A stretch of DNA of 64,000 nt from Proteobacteria bacterium SG_bin6 (GTDB taxonomy: Bacteria; Pseudomonadota; Alphaproteobacteria; Sphingomonadales; Sphingomonadaceae): positions 1 to 64,000 of the forward strand of contig LWDJ01000042.1 in the NCBI GenBank assembly GCA_002083435.1. The letters run 5' to 3'. A program made the position numbers and the translations under genes. Of the stretch, positions 37,019 to 45,464 are shown in pieces. Numbering within the stretch: the stretch's first letter is position 1; each line of letters begins with the position of its first letter. A model generated the notes under the pieces. It was not told the DNA's origin. It saw only the letters and a program-made list of their open reading frames with translations, and did no database searches.

Positions 37019-38302
37019 ATGACTTTCGACGAGCTGATCCCCGCGCCGACCGGCCGTTTCAACGGCATCACCCGCCCTTACACCGCTGAGGATGTCGCCA
37101 AGCTGCGCGGCTCGGTCGCGATCGAGCATACGCTGGCGCGCAAGGGCGCCAACCGCTTGTGGGAGTTGCTCAAGAGCGAGGATTACATCAACGCACTCGG
37201 CGCGCTGTCGGGCAATCAGGCGATGCAGATGGTGCGCGCCGGGCTGAAGGCGATCTATCTCTCCGGCTGGCAGGTGGCGGCCGACGCCAACACCGCCGGG
37301 CAGATGTATCCCGATCAGTCGCTCTACCCCGCCAATGCCGGGCCGGAACTCGCCCGCCGGATCAACGCCACGCTGCAACGCGCCGACCAGATCGAGCATT
37401 CCGAAGGCGGCGCGACCCGCGACTGGTTCGCGCCCATCGTGGCCGATGCCGAAGCCGGCTTTGGCGGCCCGCTCAACTGCTTTGAGATCATGAAGGCCTA
37501 TATCGCCGCGGGCGCCGCCGGCGTGCACTATGAGGATCAGCTGGCGAGCGAAAAGAAGTGCGGCCATCTCGGCGGCAAGGTGCTGATCCCGACTCAGGCG
37601 CACATCCGCAACCTCGATGCCGCGCGGCTCGCCGCCGATGTCTGCGGCGTGCCGACGATCATCTGCGCGCGCACCGACGCCGAAAGCGCCAAGCTGATCA
37701 CCAGCGACATCGACGAGCGCGACCGCGAATTCCTGACCGGCGAGCGCACCGCCGAAGGCTTCTTCCGCCTGAAGGACGGTACCGGCGTCGATCACTGCAT
37801 CAAGCGCGGCCTTGCCTTCGCCGAGCACGCCGATCTGTTGTGGTGGGAAACCAGCCACCCCGATCTCAACGACGCCCGCCGTTTTGCCGAGGCGATCAAG
37901 AAGCAATATCCCGACAAGATGCTGGCCTATAACTGCTCACCGAGCTTCAACTGGGAAAAGAATCTCGACAGGGACACGATCGCCAAGTTCCAGCGGGAAA
38001 TCGGCGCGATGGGCTACAAGTTCCAGTTCGTTACTCTCGCCGGCTTCCACCAGCTCAACTACGGCATGTTCGAACTGGCGCGCGGCTATAAGGATCGCGG
38101 CATGGCGGCATATTCGGAGCTGCAACAGGCCGAATTCGCAGCGGAAGCGAATGGCTACACCGCGACGCGCCATCAGCGCGAGGTGGGCACCGGCTATTTC
38201 GATCTAGTCGCGACGACGCTGGCCGGCGGGGAAAGCTCGACCACCGCGCTCGCCGAATCGACCGAAGCCGCGCAGTTCGTGAAGGAAGCGGTGAACGCCT
38301 AA
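37019..38302 (+). CDS. aceA: Isocitrate lyase
   Basis: AceA splits isocitrate into glyoxylate and succinate, the first step of the glyoxylate bypass needed for growth on acetate, fatty acids or stored PHB. The 427-residue protein has the catalytic SEKKCGHLGGKV (Cys181), the metal/substrate segments VADAEAGFGGPLNCFEIMKA and ICARTDAESAKLITSDI, and the ending typical of short (E. coli-type) ICLs. AAAGGA lies 8 bases before ATG 37019. It is divergent from its probable regulator. Malate synthase is not in the window. A terminator follows at 38324. Confidence 0.97.
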   Translation: MTFDELIPAPTGRFNGITRPYTAEDVAKLRGSVAIEHTLARKGANRLWELLKSEDYINALGALSGNQAMQMVRAGLKAIYLSGWQVAADANTAGQMYPDQSLYPANAGPELARRINATLQRADQIEHSEGGATRDWFAPIVADAEAGFGGPLNCFEIMKAYIAAGAAGVHYEDQLASEKKCGHLGGKVLIPTQAHIRNLDAARLAADVCGVPTIICARTDAESAKLITSDIDERDREFLTGERTAEGFFRLKDGTGVDHCIKRGLAFAEHADLLWWETSHPDLNDARRFAEAIKKQYPDKMLAYNCSPSFNWEKNLDRDTIAKFQREIGAMGYKFQFVTLAGFHQLNYGMFELARGYKDRGMAAYSELQQAEFAAEANGYTATRHQREVGTGYFDLVATTLAGGESSTTALAESTEAAQFVKEAVNA

Positions 38303-38323
38303 CAGTTTCCTGGGGAGGAAAGG

Positions 38324-38358
38324 TGCCCGCCCTCGCCGCGCGCGGGGGCGGGCATTTT
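38324..38358 (+). terminator. Rho-independent terminator after aceA
   Basis: Perfect 9-bp stem TGCCCGCCC/GGGCGGGCA with a G/C-rich 13-base loop, followed by TTTT, 22 bases after the aceA stop. Confidence 0.85.
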
Positions 38359-38420
38359 CGTTCGTCCCCTGCCCGCCGCGCCCTTCCTCGAGGCAGTGCC
38401 TCGGCCGTCGCCCAAAAGAG

Positions 38421-38810
38421 CTAAGCGTTCGGCGCGAGATGCGCGCGGAACCAGGCGGCGAGATCATCGGGCGTGAGCTCCCCGGCGGCGAGCGCGAGGA
38501 ACGCCACCACCAGTTCGGCATCGCTGCACGCCAATCGATATCCGTTGAGCAGCAGAAAGGTTTCGCTGACCACCGCAGCGGTCCGCTTGTTCCCGTCGAC
38601 AAACGGATGATTGTGCGCGACGCCAAAGGCATAGGCTGCGGCCAGCGTGGCGGCATCGGGCACGCCATAGGCGACCAGATTGAGCGGGCGGGCCAGGGCG
38701 CTTTCCAGCATCGCCGGATCGCGCACGCCCGGCGCGCCGCCATGTTCGGCAAGCTGCTCGGCATGGGCGGTGAGCGCCACCTCGGCACTCACCCAAATCC
38801 AATCGCTCAT
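38421..38810 (-). CDS. doc: Death-on-curing (Doc/Fic) toxin
   Basis: A 129-residue toxin of the Doc subfamily of Fic proteins; Doc of phage P1 phosphorylates EF-Tu and stops translation. The Fic motif NHPFVDGNKRTAAV (His68 onward) is intact, with the short form of the loop seen in Doc. The N-terminal VRDPAMLESALARPLNLVAY is the conserved Doc segment. It overlaps the upstream antitoxin gene by four bases (ATGA at 38807-38810), as expected for a toxin-antitoxin operon. All motifs are complete, so it should be active. Confidence 0.92.
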   Translation of the reverse strand: MSDWIWVSAEVALTAHAEQLAEHGGAPGVRDPAMLESALARPLNLVAYGVPDAATLAAAYAFGVAHNHPFVDGNKRTAAVVSETFLLLNGYRLACSDAELVVAFLALAAGELTPDDLAAWFRAHLAPNA

Positions 38811-39052
38811 TTGGCGAGTTCGCGCAGCGCGGTGCGGCGGCGTGCCATTACCTCGCGCGCGACGCGCATCTGTTCCTCAAAACCGGCGTCGTACCGCCGC
38901 AGCTCAATGCCTTCGGGCGTTTCCACCAGGCTTACCGTTTCGCCCTGCGCCACATTCAGCCGGGCGAGCACTTCCTTGGGCAGAATAACGCCGGTGGAAT
39001 TGCCGATCTTGATGAGCTTGAGCGGTTTTGGGAGGCTGGCAGGCTTGTTCAT
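38807..39052 (-). CDS. AbrB/MazE-type antitoxin
   Basis: An 81-residue antitoxin with an N-terminal swapped-hairpin AbrB DNA-binding domain (LIKIGNSTGVILPKEVLARL, then GETVSLVETPEGIELRRY) and a charged C-terminal tail (FEEQMRVAREVMARRRTALR) that would neutralise the toxin. Most doc genes pair with Phd-type antitoxins, but AbrB-type partners are also common in proteobacteria. It should repress its own operon. The start is ATG 39052; a TATAAC box lies 12 bases upstream on the same strand, so the mRNA may have a very short leader. It precedes doc with a four-base overlap. Confidence 0.9.
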   Translation of the reverse strand: MNKPASLPKPLKLIKIGNSTGVILPKEVLARLNVAQGETVSLVETPEGIELRRYDAGFEEQMRVAREVMARRRTALRELAK

Positions 39053-39104
39053 ACGTGCGTTATAACAATGGGTGGCTTTCCCGTCCAGCCACACGCCCCC
39101 GCTC

Positions 39105-40016
39105 CTATCGGTCGATGCTCCCATTGAACGTGTCGCACTGGTTCGGGTCGCCCGTCTGCAGCCCGCGCTTCAGCCACGCCATACGCTCGGCGGAGGTGCC
39201 GTGGGTGAAGCTGTCGGGCACCACTCGGCCTTGCGCCTCGCGCTGGAGCGTGTCGTCGCCGATCGCTTGCGCCGCGCGCAGCCCTTCCTCGACATCGCCG
39301 GGATCGAGCCGGGCGCGGTTCTGCGCACCCCACACGCCGGCATAGCAATCGGCTTGCAATTCCAACCGCACCGACAGGGCATTTCCCTCGCGCTCGCCGG
39401 CGGCCTGCATCTGGCGTTGCACCCGTTCGGACGTGCCGAGCAGATGCTGGATATGATGCCCAAATTCATGCGCGATCACATAATTGCGCGCGAAATCGCC
39501 GCTCGCGCCGAAGCGCCCGGCAAGCTCGTTGAAGAAGCTGGTGTCGAGGTAGATCCCCTCGTCGGTGGGGCAGTAGAACGGCCCCATCGCCGCCTGAGCC
39601 GCACCGCAGCCGGAACGGCCCGAACCGCCATAGAATTGCAGCGACGGCGGGTCATAGCGCGCGCCCGCCTGCTGGAACAACTGGCGCCAGGTGCGGTTGG
39701 CGGAGCTGAACGCCTTGCACGCCTCCAAGCTAGCCTCGTCCACCTGGCAGGCGGTCTTGGCGGCGCTGGTTTCGGTGCGCGTACTCGGCAGTCCGCCCGA
39801 GCCGCCGCCGGCGAGCATCGGCAACCCGCCGCCGAAAAAGAACATTAGTCCCAGTAAAACGGCCACCCCCAGGCACCCGAAACGGCCCATGACGAACGGC
39901 AGCAGACTGAACAGCAGCCCCCCGCCCCCACCGCCCAGCGAAAAGCCGCCGCCGCCAAAGCTCTGGCCGCGCTGATCGCCTACCTCGATATCGGGATCAT
40001 AATCATCAAGCCGCAT
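39105..40016 (-). CDS. Neutral zinc metallopeptidase, YpfJ family
   Basis: A 303-residue membrane-anchored protein: N-terminal Gly-rich cytoplasmic stretch (QSFGGGGFSLGGGGGGLL), one transmembrane segment (about 36-70) and an extracytoplasmic domain with HEFGHHIQ (residues 183-190) as the zinc site and a downstream LELQADCYAGVW that supplies the third ligand region. This is the YpfJ/KPN_02809-type family ('neutral zinc metallopeptidase'), whose natural substrate is unknown. GAGGGACGG precedes ATG 40016. The C-terminus PNQCDTFNGSIDR is conserved in the family. It is 52 bases upstream of the antitoxin gene on the same strand, but read-through is uncertain. Confidence 0.9.
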   Translation of the reverse strand: MRLDDYDPDIEVGDQRGQSFGGGGFSLGGGGGGLLFSLLPFVMGRFGCLGVAVLLGLMFFFGGGLPMLAGGGSGGLPSTRTETSAAKTACQVDEASLEACKAFSSANRTWRQLFQQAGARYDPPSLQFYGGSGRSGCGAAQAAMGPFYCPTDEGIYLDTSFFNELAGRFGASGDFARNYVIAHEFGHHIQHLLGTSERVQRQMQAAGEREGNALSVRLELQADCYAGVWGAQNRARLDPGDVEEGLRAAQAIGDDTLQREAQGRVVPDSFTHGTSAERMAWLKRGLQTGDPNQCDTFNGSIDR

Positions 40017-40158
40017 CGTCCGTCCCTCGCCTGGCCGCTGGCTGAATGTGCGAAACCAGCGCTTTGTTGCAAGGCCGGTATCGCCATGTTGCCGTAAACT
40101 GCGGCATCGTCATCAAACTGTCGTTGATCGCGGGAGCGAAGCGGCCCATCTGGACGCC

Positions 40159-41328
40159 ATGGCCGATCTTGACTCGTCCCCACGCCGTGCCGGCAACGCC
40201 ATGCCACTACCCAAGGAAGTCGCGCTGGTGCTCCAGGGCGGTGGCGCGCTGGGCAGCTATCAAGCGGGCGTGATCGAGGGGCTCGCCGAATCGGCGATCG
40301 AGATCGATTGGGTCGCGGGAATTTCGATCGGCGCGCTCAACGCCGCGATCTTCGCCGGCAACCCGCCCGAGCGCCGGGTGGAACGGCTGCGCGCCTTTTG
40401 GGACAAGGTGACGAGCGCGCTCCCCAGCTTTCCGATCTTTCCCAACGATCGCGTCCGCGAATGGGTGCATGATTGGTCGGCAAGCTATGTGCTGGCCGCC
40501 GGCGTGCCGGGTTTCTTCACGCCGCGAGTGGTGCCACCGCAATGGGCGCCGCCCGGATCGGCCGACGCGCTCAGCTATTACGACACCCGCCCGCTGGTCC
40601 AAACACTCGACGCGCTGGTCGATTGGGACTTGCTGAACAACGGCGCGGTGCGGCTGTCGGTGGGCGCGGTGAACCTGGAAAGCGGCAATTTCCGCTATTT
40701 CGACACCAGTATGGAGCGGATCGACGCGCGCCACATCATGGCCTCAGGCGCGCTGCCGCCGGGGCTGCCGCCGGTCGAGATCGATGGCTGTCTGTGGTGG
40801 GATGGCGGGCTCGTTTCGAACACCCCGCTCAGCCATATCCTCGAGAATCAAACCGAATCGATGCTGGCCTTCCAGGTCGATCTGTTCCCGGCATCGAACA
40901 CGCGACCCAAGACGATGGCTGATGTCGAGGCGCGCGAGAAGGAAATCCGCTTTTCCAGCCGCACCCGGCTCATTTCCGACCAGGCAATGCGCAAACGGCG
41001 CGAGCATGAAGCGATCCGGCGCGTGCTCGCCAAACTCCCCGAGGCGCTGCGCCGTGACGCCGATGTCGCCCAGCTCGCCGCGATCGCGGAAGAAAAGCCG
41101 CTCAACATTGTCCAGCTGATCCACCGTGCCAATGCGTGGGAGGGTGGCGCGCGCGATTATGAATTCTCGGCGCGGACAATGGCCGAACATTGGGCCGCCG
41201 GACGCAAGGCGATCGACGACGCGATGAGCAGTGCCCAGCTCATCGCCGAAAACATCCTTACCGGAACCAGCGCCGCGTTCGATATTTGCCCCTATCGCGC
41301 CGCGCACCAACCGATCGTTCGCAAGTAA
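40159..41328 (+). CDS. Patatin-like phospholipase family protein (DUF3734 tail)
   Basis: A 389-residue acyl hydrolase. The patatin domain shows the oxyanion loop ALVLQGGGALGSYQAG, the nucleophile elbow GISIG (Ser56) and the catalytic dyad Asp215 in WWDGGLVSNTPL. The C-terminal 120 residues (ETRP-type KTMADVEAREKEIRFSSRTR; EKPLNIVQLIHRANAWEGGA) correspond to DUF3734, which marks a group found next to 3-hydroxybutyrate dehydrogenase in many alphaproteobacteria. That is the case here, with a 12-base gap, so a link to PHB granule lipid or 3-hydroxybutyrate turnover is a reasonable inference. ATG 40201 is an alternative start. Confidence 0.87.
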   Translation: MADLDSSPRRAGNAMPLPKEVALVLQGGGALGSYQAGVIEGLAESAIEIDWVAGISIGALNAAIFAGNPPERRVERLRAFWDKVTSALPSFPIFPNDRVREWVHDWSASYVLAAGVPGFFTPRVVPPQWAPPGSADALSYYDTRPLVQTLDALVDWDLLNNGAVRLSVGAVNLESGNFRYFDTSMERIDARHIMASGALPPGLPPVEIDGCLWWDGGLVSNTPLSHILENQTESMLAFQVDLFPASNTRPKTMADVEAREKEIRFSSRTRLISDQAMRKRREHEAIRRVLAKLPEALRRDADVAQLAAIAEEKPLNIVQLIHRANAWEGGARDYEFSARTMAEHWAAGRKAIDDAMSSAQLIAENILTGTSAAFDICPYRAAHQPIVRK

Positions 41329-41340
41329 AGGGAGACCTGC

Positions 41341-42126
41341 ATGTTCCTCAAAGGCAAGAGCGCGATCGTCACCGGATCGACCTCGGGCATCGGGCTCGAC
41401 ATCGCCAAGGCGTTCGCCGCCGAGGGTGCGCAGGTGATGATCAACGGCTTTGGCGACGCGGACGCGATCGAGAAGGAGCGCGCGGGCCTCGCCACGCTGA
41501 GCGGCGGCAAGGCGCTGTACGACGCGGCCGATATGTCGAAGCCCGAGGCGATCGCGGCGATGGCCGAGCGCGCCGCGACCGAGTTCGGCGGGGTCGACAT
41601 CATCGTCAATAACGCCGGCATCCAGCATGTCGCGCCGATCGAGGATTTCCCGCCGGAGAAGTTCGCCGCGATCATCGCGATCAACATGAGCGCCGCCTGG
41701 CACCTGACGCGCGCGGTGGTGCCGGGCATGAAGGCGAAGAAGTGGGGGCGGATCATCTCCACCGCCTCGGCCCATTCGCTCGTGGCGAGCCCGAACAAGA
41801 GCGCTTATGTAATGGCCAAGCACGGCATCGCCGGCCTCACCAAGACGATCGCGCTTGAAGTCGCGACTTATGGAATCACCGTCAACGCAATCAGCCCGGG
41901 TTATGTCTGGACCCCGCTCGTCGAGCACCAGATCCCCGACACGATGAAGACGCGGGGGTTGACGCGCGAGCAGGTGATCAACGACGTTCTGCTCGATGCC
42001 CAGCCCACCAAGGAATTCGTCACCAGCGAGCAGGTCGCCGCGCTCGCGCTTTATCTCTGCCGGGATGAGGCCAAGTCGATCACCGGCACCAATTTGTCGA
42101 TCGATGGCGGCTGGACCGCGCAATAG
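41341..42126 (+). CDS. bdhA: 3-hydroxybutyrate dehydrogenase
   Basis: BdhA oxidises (R)-3-hydroxybutyrate to acetoacetate with NAD, a step in PHB breakdown. The 261-residue SDR enzyme has the cofactor motif TGSTSGIGLDIAKAF, NNAGIQHVAPIEDF, the catalytic Ser and Tyr-x3-Lys (STASAHSLVASPNKSAYVMA, then KHG) and the C-terminal NLSIDGGWTAQ. The GIQHV and HSLVASPNKSAYVMAKHG features are characteristic of this subgroup. AGGGAGA precedes the ATG. Probably co-transcribed with the patatin gene 12 bases upstream. The next gene begins inside its last 23 bases. Confidence 0.93.
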   Translation: MFLKGKSAIVTGSTSGIGLDIAKAFAAEGAQVMINGFGDADAIEKERAGLATLSGGKALYDAADMSKPEAIAAMAERAATEFGGVDIIVNNAGIQHVAPIEDFPPEKFAAIIAINMSAAWHLTRAVVPGMKAKKWGRIISTASAHSLVASPNKSAYVMAKHGIAGLTKTIALEVATYGITVNAISPGYVWTPLVEHQIPDTMKTRGLTREQVINDVLLDAQPTKEFVTSEQVAALALYLCRDEAKSITGTNLSIDGGWTAQ

Positions 42127-42718
42127 GCGCCGCGCGGCGCTTGGCCTGGCGCTGCTCGGCGGGCTGCTGCTCGCCGCGGGCGTGCCACGCTGGGACCAGC
42201 GGATCACCGACGCCGATCGCAACCGGCTGCGCACCGTGCACAACGCGTGGGTGGAGGCGCTCGCGCGCGTGCGCCCTGCCAATGCCGCCGCGCTCGATGC
42301 CGAAGGCGCCCTGTTCGATTCGGACCGCGCGTTCGAGGATGGCGCGCTGCCACCCGCCGGCGCTTATCGCTGCCGCGTGTTCAAGCTCGGCGCGAACGGC
42401 ACCGCGATGGCCGAATTCACCGCCTATCCAGCCGCGCGCTGCGCGGTGACCGGCCAGGGCGACGCGCGCAGCTTCGCCAAGCTCGACGGCGAGCAGCGCC
42501 CGGCGGGCACGCTCTACGCCCGCGAGCCGGCGCGCGGCGTGTTCCTCGGCGCGCTGGAACTCGGCATGGAGCAGCGGCCGATGGACTATGGCACCGACGC
42601 CAAGCGCGACCTGGCGGGGTTCGTCGAGCGCGTTGGCGAGCGGCGCTGGCGCGTAGTGCTGCCCTATCCCCGGTTCGAATCGATCCTCGACGTGATCGAG
42701 CTGGTGCCGGAGGGGTAA
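42104..42718 (+). CDS. DUF4893 secreted protein
   Basis: A 204-residue protein whose predicted start, ATG 42104, lies 23 bases inside bdhA in another frame. An Arg-rich lead (AAGPRNRRRAALG) and a hydrophobic segment (LALLGGLLLAAGV) form a signal peptide or anchor. The body (WDQRITDADRNRLRTVHNAW; PPAGAYRCRVFKLGANGTAM; EQRPAGTLYAREPARGVFLG) matches the DUF4893 family, which is largely restricted to sphingomonads. A pair of Cys residues may form a disulfide. Function unknown. The overlap with bdhA suggests translational coupling. Confidence 0.78.
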   Translation: MAAGPRNRRRAALGLALLGGLLLAAGVPRWDQRITDADRNRLRTVHNAWVEALARVRPANAAALDAEGALFDSDRAFEDGALPPAGAYRCRVFKLGANGTAMAEFTAYPAARCAVTGQGDARSFAKLDGEQRPAGTLYAREPARGVFLGALELGMEQRPMDYGTDAKRDLAGFVERVGERRWRVVLPYPRFESILDVIELVPEG

Positions 42719-42759
42719 GGCAGGCCGGTTGCGCGTGGCGAGGCGCCGGGGAAGAGTGG

Positions 42760-44187
42760 TCAAAGCCCGAGCGGGACACGCTGCGCGACGATCACCAGCA
42801 CCGCCGCGAGCGCGCCGAGCGCCAGGCTGCGCCGATCGGTGATCGCGAAGGCGATCGGATCGCCTGAAACCTCGCCGCGCCGCGCCATCGTCCACAGCCG
42901 CGTGAGCCAGTAAAGCAGGATCAGGCACAGGCCCGAGAGCAATTGCGGCGTGCCATGCGCGTAAACCTCGCTCACATGGCTGATGAACAAGGCCAGCACC
43001 AGGATCGAGGTCATCGCCGCGGCGACGCCCATCATCATCACCACCTCGACATCGGCCGGGGCATAGCCGCGCCCGCCGAGCAGCCGGCGGGGATCTTCGC
43101 TCGGCTGGGCGAGCTCCGTATAACGCTTGAGGTAAGCAAGGCTCAGGAACAGGAATATCGCGAAGGTCAGCAGCCAGCTGCTCACCGGCACCGCGATCGC
43201 CACCGCGCCGGCGAAGATGCGCAGCGTGTAGAGGCAGGCGAGCACGATCACGTCGAGCGTCACCACCGCCTTCAGCCTGAGACTATACGCCTTGGTGAGC
43301 ACCAGATAGCCCGCGAGCACCAGCGCGAAGCGGGAACCGAGCGTGCCCCAGGCGGCGATCGGGCTCGCGACCAGCAGCAGCGCGGCGGCGACGAGCGCGT
43401 GCGGGATCGGCAGCGCGCCGCTGGCGAGCGGGCGGTGGCGCTTGGTGCGATGGGCGCGGTCGGACTCGATATCGAGCAGATCGTTGACCAGATACACGCC
43501 CGACGCGGCGAACGAGAAGAACAGGAAGGCGCCCGCCGCCCGCAGGATCAGCGCGGGATCGCTCCACAGCCCGGACGTCGCGAGCGGCACGAACACCAAG
43601 GCGTTCTTCGCCCATTGGTGCGGGCGCATCGCCTTCACCAGCGCGCGCGCCGTGCGCGGGCGGGGGGCGATACGGCGCACGCCGGCCGGGGCGTGATCGA
43701 CGCTGAGCGCGCCCGTCGCCGCTTGCCAGATCGGGCGGTCGGCGGGGGCGTCCCCCAGATAATCGAACGGGCCGGCGGCATCGGCCACGATCCAGACGAG
43801 CTTGCGCTGTCCTTTCAGGTTCACTCGCGCGCTTGCCCCCGCGACCGCGTCGAACAGCCCCAGATGCCGGGCGATGCGGGCGACGTTGCGCTGGTGCGAG
43901 CCGCTCGCCAGCACCACCCGGCGTCCTTGTGCGCGCGCCTCGGCGATCAGCGCCAGCACTTCGGCGCGATAAGGCAGCCGGGCGGGATCGACCGGGCAGG
44001 CGCGCGCGACCATCGCCTTGGCGACGGCGCGCCCGCGCAGCAGCCACCAGAGCAGCAGCAGCGCCGGCCACAATCCGCGCCGGGCGAAGCGCACGAAACT
44101 TTCCAGCGACACGTCCGCCGGGGTGAGCGTGCGATCGAGATCAACGTACAGCGGTCGCGCGGTGGCGATCGGCGCGTGCAGGTTCAT
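42760..44187 (-). CDS. UbiA prenyltransferase fused to N-terminal HAD domain
   Basis: A 475-residue fusion. Residues 10-150 form a HAD-type phosphatase-like domain (YVDLDRTLTPADVS with Asp16/Asp18; VVLASGSHQRNVARIA; DYLGDAPADRPIW). Residues 175-475 form an eight-to-nine-helix UbiA prenyltransferase with the first Asp-rich motif NDLLDIESDRAHRTKRHRPL (Asn235 onward). In the UbiA family such HAD fusions resemble decaprenyl-phosphate 5-phosphoribosyltransferase (first enzyme of lipid-linked arabinose synthesis), and the HAD part could remove the 5-phosphate. The upstream GT-C gene overlaps its start by four bases and an EamA flippase-like gene is divergent, supporting a lipid-linked sugar role. 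A quinone or haem role is less likely. Confidence 0.85.
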   Translation of the reverse strand: MNLHAPIATARPLYVDLDRTLTPADVSLESFVRFARRGLWPALLLLWWLLRGRAVAKAMVARACPVDPARLPYRAEVLALIAEARAQGRRVVLASGSHQRNVARIARHLGLFDAVAGASARVNLKGQRKLVWIVADAAGPFDYLGDAPADRPIWQAATGALSVDHAPAGVRRIAPRPRTARALVKAMRPHQWAKNALVFVPLATSGLWSDPALILRAAGAFLFFSFAASGVYLVNDLLDIESDRAHRTKRHRPLASGALPIPHALVAAALLLVASPIAAWGTLGSRFALVLAGYLVLTKAYSLRLKAVVTLDVIVLACLYTLRIFAGAVAIAVPVSSWLLTFAIFLFLSLAYLKRYTELAQPSEDPRRLLGGRGYAPADVEVVMMMGVAAAMTSILVLALFISHVSEVYAHGTPQLLSGLCLILLYWLTRLWTMARRGEVSGDPIAFAITDRRSLALGALAAVLVIVAQRVPLGL

Positions 44188-45401
44188 GCGAGCGCCTCCC
44201 GCCGCCGCACGCGCCGTTCGAGCAGCGGCACCAGGCCGAGCGCGGCGAGCGCGCCGACCAGTGGCATCGCCGGCAGCCGGTAGCGCGGCATCACGTAGGC
44301 GGCGGCATGGACCGCCCAGAACAGAGCGATGATCGCAGCGACCAACCGCGCGCCTCGCCCCAACCCCCGCCAGCGCGCGAGCGTCACCCCCGCGAGCGCC
44401 AGCAGCAACAGATGTTGCGCGATCTCGCCCCAGCGCAGCAGCGTGACGAGCGCGCCATGCCGATCCCCCGCCCCCGGCGGATCGGGCAGCCAGAACAGCA
44501 GCAGCTTGGTGGCGCTCAGCGCCGCCGTCTGGACAGGATGCGCAGCGATATGCGCGCGGGCGAGCCGGCCGAGTTCGTCGGTCGCGGCGAGTTCGCCCAG
44601 CCGCGCGTGCATCCGCTTCCATTCGGCGCCCAGCGGGCTGTCGCGCATGCTGACGAACCGTCCGGTCGCGTTGGGGTTGTTGCCGACATAGAGGTTGAAC
44701 GGCGCGTTGGTCGTCAGCACCGGCCGGCCGAGCACGTCTTGCGTGTGCCACAGCCAGGGGAGCAGCACCGCCCCGGTCGCGCCGGCGAACAGCGCCAGCG
44801 CGGGCAGCATCGCTCGGCGCTCGCCCCGCCACCAGAGCGCGAGCGGCAGCGCCGCGCCGGTCAGGATCACCGAAGCGCCAGCCAGCATCCCCGCGCCATA
44901 AGCAATCCCGGCGCCGATGCTCCACAGTCGCGGACGCCGCGTCTCCAGCAGCGCGACACAGGCAATGGCGAAGCCCAGCAGCAGCGGCACCGACAGGTTC
45001 TCGCGCGCCACCAGTGCCGTGGCGAGCGCGGCGGGTGCGAGCAGCGCGGTGATCGCCGCCGCTATCAGGCCCACACTCTTACCTCCGAGGCGATACCCCA
45101 GCAGCTCGGCAAGCAGGATCGCCGCCGCCGCAAACCCCAAATTCGCGCCAAGCACAACGCCCGCCTTCGCCCCGAACAACGCGACGAGCGGCGCCAGCGC
45201 GATTGGATAGCCGGGGCTGTAGAAAGCATGATTGCCCCAGATGTCGCGCATCCCGCCCGCCTCGAACGCAGTCGCCGCCATCAGCGCATAGCTGTGCGCA
45301 TCGGCGTCGCTCAGATCGAACGGCTGCACCGCCATCGCCGCGAGCCGCAGCAACAGCCCCGCGAGCAGGATGGTCAGCAGCAGAAAATGCCGGCGCGTCA
45401 T
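44184..45401 (-). CDS. GT-C type glycosyltransferase, membrane protein
   Basis: A 405-residue protein with about ten hydrophobic segments. Between the first two segments is QPFDLSDADAHSYALMAATA, and HAFYSPGYPIALAP follows, the arrangement of the first periplasmic loop in ArnT/PMT-type GT-C enzymes, where an Asp near the first loop is catalytic. ETRRPR and VLTTNAPFNLYVGNNPNATG further mark the family. These enzymes take a sugar from a polyprenyl-phosphate carrier on the periplasmic face and attach it to lipid, polysaccharide or protein. The acceptor is unknown. Its stop overlaps the UbiA-HAD start (ATGA), so both are made together. Confidence 0.8.
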   Translation of the reverse strand: MTRRHFLLLTILLAGLLLRLAAMAVQPFDLSDADAHSYALMAATAFEAGGMRDIWGNHAFYSPGYPIALAPLVALFGAKAGVVLGANLGFAAAAILLAELLGYRLGGKSVGLIAAAITALLAPAALATALVARENLSVPLLLGFAIACVALLETRRPRLWSIGAGIAYGAGMLAGASVILTGAALPLALWWRGERRAMLPALALFAGATGAVLLPWLWHTQDVLGRPVLTTNAPFNLYVGNNPNATGRFVSMRDSPLGAEWKRMHARLGELAATDELGRLARAHIAAHPVQTAALSATKLLLFWLPDPPGAGDRHGALVTLLRWGEIAQHLLLLALAGVTLARWRGLGRGARLVAAIIALFWAVHAAAYVMPRYRLPAMPLVGALAALGLVPLLERRVRRREALA

Positions 45402-45464
45402 GGCTTAGCGCCATGCCCGATCGGCGTTGAGATTGGCTTAAGCTGGAGCTGCTAGAGCGCGGAT

